Assembly (NCBI GenBank): GCA_964017155.1
Contig: OZ024866.1
Span: 21,075,326 to 21,139,325 of the forward strand
Length of the DNA: 64,000 nucleotides
Source of the DNA: Oasisia sp. SBJ-2009
Taxonomy: Eukaryota > Annelida > Polychaeta > Sabellida > Siboglinidae
Direction: 5' to 3'
In this document: positions 60,721 through 64,000 of the stretch, one piece after another
How positions within the stretch are numbered: position 1 is the first letter of the stretch
How the letters are laid out: every line of letters starts with the position of its first letter
Position numbers and translations under genes: made by a program
Notes under the pieces: generated by a model
What the model saw: only the letters and a program-made list of their open reading frames with translations
What the model was told of the DNA's origin: nothing
Databases searched by the model: none

Positions 60721-62321
60721 TAATAAGATATTGTTTATGTCTTATCAAAATGACTGATTAATTGGTGTCGGTGAATTTTTCGTCATTCGATGTAGCACTT
60801 CGTTAAGTAATAAAACTATAAAAAAAAAAAATGGTGTATTGTTTTTTTTAGAAGTGTCGTATAATCGAATGAAATATGTGTAGATTTATAGATTGTAGAC
60901 ACGAGCGAAATGATGAATCCCCAAATGCGCCATGACAAACATTATACAGGAATGCAATCTATTCTGAGTTTTGCAAACATACTACCGTGTGAGATGTGTG
61001 TAAGAACTTCGCAGAGTGATAGCTCCCCGTGAATCCACATTCATACGTTATATTCAACACCACGTAGTCAGAGAAAACACCAGGTCGATTGTAATTCACT
61101 ATTTCTGGGAAGGGTGAGCAAGTTAAGGTCGAACAGTTTTTATCAGAATAGTGTATCCGATAAACACTTTGAAATTAAAGAACCCCCACCGCATATCTCC
61201 CGCCATGGACATTCACGTGATTCTGAGGTCGCCACGAACAAATGCATTACCTCCTGCGCAGCGTCGCCTTCTATTGTCCCTATTTGAAAATCTGACGAGC
61301 GAGAAACTGTAAATATCGCCGCGAAACATGTAAATACCTCTCAGTCCTGCTGAAGTTACGCCTCAGTCCTACCAATTTTAGGTATGTTCCCCTTCCACAA
61401 GACTACGCAGCTGTTTTTATGTAGCCAGCGGAGTATCACAGTTGCAAACCGTCACCGATGTCGGTGAGGTTTCTTTGTAACGGTACAGGTGTCTTTTAAT
61501 TGGTGATGTCATCATGATGAATTATTCTCTGGCTCTAGCAGAAATTATAGAAAATGGTTTCTTGGAAAATGTTGTACGGTAATATAACAATATTTCCTCG
61601 GCACATTTGTTAGTCCAATATATAGATGCAGTGATAATTTTAGGAAATGTTCTGAACAAATGTTCAGGTTATGAAGGATAATTGAAATAGACGTATGTAG
61701 GGAAATCAAAAGTAATCTCAGCTCGTATATGTTCCTTAGACACATGTACACTCAGGTGGACGTGCGCAAAAACACGCAATCTCTTGTACTAATGCACAGG
61801 TAGGTAGGTATACGTAAGTTCTTATAAATAATAGCGCAGTATCCAGTTCTCTGGAAATCCAAAGCGCTTCACATTTTACTTCCCTGACAAACCTGTTCAA
61901 TCAAGCACCATCTCAACTTGGCTAAAAAACATTCAGCCACGCAGCAATTAATGCGCGTAGGCTGGTCATACACATACACACCAGCTGAGTGAACTGGAGC
62001 TATGTTGAGTTAAAACAATTCGTTCAGATTTTTGTTCATATTTTACTGGGTGATAGTTTCCCAAAACTCTACTTTCACCGGTTAAAGGCAAGTGTTGTGA
62101 GAAATCAAATTCACGCACGACCGTACATACACGTATGAATCGAATAAATTTACGATTTATATATGTGGTGGGTTTTCATTGTTTTGGTACATTTGTCTTT
62201 TAATTGGTGGTGTTAACATTTCCACTGTTTATATTTACGATTTGCTTATGTAACATTTCCTTGTGTGATGGGTTCACCTCATTTGTTAGTTTTTTCTTTT
62301 TCTTTTTAGTTATTTCCACCT

Positions 62322-62640
<319 letters not shown>

Positions 62641-63807
62641 ATATACACACCACAGAATCACGTGTGAGTTTTGTTGGTTTAGTATGACATGAAACTCACA
62701 GTTCTTCTCTTTATCTTTGATAGTTAGAACTCTAGACATAGGGTTGATTAAATTGCGGTTAATTGACAAGGTCATAGATTAAAAAAAACACCTATAATTT
62801 CTTGGTGTTGCCGGCGCAGGCATCAGTGACGTATTTTCAGACGAGGAATAATTTCCCAAATACAGAGCATGTTTTCATCAAGTTATATTCGCCGCCCTAG
62901 CTCTGTCCTGGAATAAGGTTATCCACATTAACGCCTGTTTGTTTACAAACAGACGTCTGTCGTACAGAGACAACGCACGCGCCTAGCGACTCCTTCGCGC
63001 GCCAGGGGTCGCTGTTGTTGTTCACGTCATCGCGAGGTAGTGTGTTCTATTTATATCTGTGGTGCCCCGCGCCATTATTAGACTGAGATCTGTACAGCTT
63101 GTCTCACATTATCTGGTTTTATCACAAAGTGGCTATATGACCAGACGAAAACCTGACTGAAACTTCAGGATACATAATCTGAGTGTGTGATTCCGTCGTC
63201 AAAATCATGACATAAGGCGTCGCAACTTTTTACTTTACGGTTTTTGTGTATTGTTTGACATCTTACTCAAGTTTATGTGCTGAACGCGAACGGTCGATCA
63301 TTAGGGACCCCCCTGTGACCTATTGGGTGAGAAGGTAATCACTTTTTTTGTGTTTGTAGAAATCGTCAATTAATATGCTTTGAATAGAGAATAATTTAAA
63401 TTGCATAACTTTACATCAAAGGCGAATAAAACGCGGAAAACTACGCAAAAACGGTCGATCATAGGTACCCCGACGCTATCATAATAATATAGGTACACCG
63501 GGGCACAAATCGTGTGTTCTAAAGCTTTTTTGCCGTTATGACAAAAACATAACTGAAAAACAACCTTATTTAATATATCTAGTGACTATGACTATGACTA
63601 TGTCTATGAGCTAAATATCTTATACACAGTCTGTACATTTTATTATTCTGTTCTTTTCGTATAGCAATCAACAGTAATAGCCAACAACTATTTTTAACAG
63701 GACTACCCATTATATGTGTGGAAAAATGTCCTTTCATTGTATTTATCTAGTTTAGATGTAGGTTTTATAGGCAAAAACGCAAGCACAACAACATTTGTTT
63801 TAACTGA
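62641..63807. promoter_or_regulatory. gap with CpG-rich, promoter-like stretch (about 62935-63100)
   Basis: GACAACGCACGCGCCTAGCG and CCTTCGCGCGCC stand out against AT-rich DNA; TTCTATTTATATCTG at about 63046 is TATA-like and GCCATTATTAGAC follows. Further on, the word ACGGTCGATCAT occurs twice (about 63289 and 63450). No coding exon is recognised. Confidence 0.25.
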
Positions 63808-63864
63808 TTTAAAGAGCTGTTTGTTTTGTGTGTGGCGCACAGACAAAACAAACAGCTCTTTAAA
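63808..63864. repeat. 57-base perfect hairpin (22-bp stem, 13-base loop)
   Basis: TTTAAAGAGCTGTTTGTTTT plus GT pairs perfectly with AC plus AAAACAAACAGCTCTTTAAA; the loop is GTGTGGCGCACAG. The stem has no mismatch. It may be a very young inverted duplication, the end of a MITE, or a small RNA hairpin. Confidence 0.9.
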
Positions 63865-64000
63865 TAATATACCACACATATCTGAAAGACTGGTATCATA
63901 GGAGGTGTAGGGTTTAGGTTTAAATGTGTTAATTTAGCAGTGGTTTGCATATGGGTCATGTCATATATGTGCTGCAACAAATAATATTGAAATTTGAACA
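63865..64000. other. window end: nothing recognised
   Basis: AT-rich sequence without features. Confidence 0.5.

Larger units (their letters stand above)
56160..62130. repeat. tandem array of about 2.1-2.2 kb units
   Basis: The landmark GCGCAGTATCCAGTTCTCTG or a close form occurs near 57495, 59618 and 61836, and in a diverged form near 56550. The preceding GGTAAAGGTAAGTTCTTATA-type words and following AAAGCGCTTCACACTTTACT are shared too. Spacing is about 2.12 and 2.22 kb. Other landmarks repeat in the same order: AACACCAGGTCGATT, ATGCATTACCTCC, GGTGATGTCAT. The first unit is interrupted by a LINE fragment (56921-57346), and the last is cut off by a microsatellite. Each full unit carries a short ORF and a GC-rich structured segment. 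Confidence 0.8.

Overview
The window looks like nuclear DNA of an invertebrate animal, probably aquatic (mollusc, annelid, brachiopod or basal deuterostome type). It is AT-rich and full of micro- and minisatellites, and its coding fragments are spliced animal-type exons or eukaryotic transposon proteins. I recognise no host housekeeping gene, tRNA or rRNA. This is repeat-rich intergenic DNA in which almost every readable ORF comes from a mobile element. The species assignment is inference.

Layout. 1-6.6 kb: two head-to-tail copies of a Mutator-like transposase (one full length at 617-2764, one truncated at 4934-6025). A third, diverged N-terminus lies on the minus strand (6058-6606). Between the two copies is a compact minus-strand ORF (3299-3688) with the complete signature of an I-PpoI-like His-Me finger homing endonuclease. 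7.4-16 kb: a Ty3/Gypsy reverse transcriptase remnant, then pieces of a tyrosine-recombinase (DIRS/Ngaro-type) retroelement: gag-like part, RNase H and recombinase. A Myb/SANT-like gene separates them, and a five-hairpin array and a pair of 0.19 kb direct repeats follow. 16.5-21 kb: a 360-bp tandem array, a cluster of CACGTG palindromes, a dead pogo/Tigger transposase, a 1.1 kb MITE with TAA target duplication and a 44-bp minisatellite. 21.8-22.6 kb: a frameshifted NAIF1/Myb-like gene.

24.9-35.6 kb is a nested stack. A degenerate LINE reverse transcriptase is split by a roughly 10 kb composite (25020-34978) with inverted termini. Inside are two hAT copies (25899-29196 and 30520-32744). The first carries its own hAT-type MITE (27033-28148), and the second preserves the empty site. 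A minus-strand CR1/jockey-like LINE remnant lies to the right of the hAT copies.

35.7-40.6 kb: a 42-bp coding repeat, another LINE tail, and the best preserved element of the window, a complete 3.5 kb RTE-like LINE on the minus strand (37077-40601). It has an intact 1043-residue endonuclease/reverse transcriptase and a perfect 11-bp target-site duplication. 43.6-52.3 kb: two 2.47 kb foldback-type elements in inverted orientation bracket a 3.7 kb loop with a transposon-like ORF and a 37-bp minisatellite. 54.6-55.6 kb: a foldback MITE. 56.2-62.1 kb: a tandem array of about 2.1-2.2 kb units, bounded by long microsatellites. The last 1.3 kb holds a CpG-rich promoter-like stretch and a perfect 22-bp-stem hairpin.

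The genes do not form a pathway. They record successive insertions whose order can partly be read from target duplications and nesting. The most promising novelty is the transposase/homing-endonuclease convergent pair at 0.6-3.7 kb, followed by the inverted composite at 43.6-52.3 kb and the palindrome cluster at 17.54-17.77 kb.
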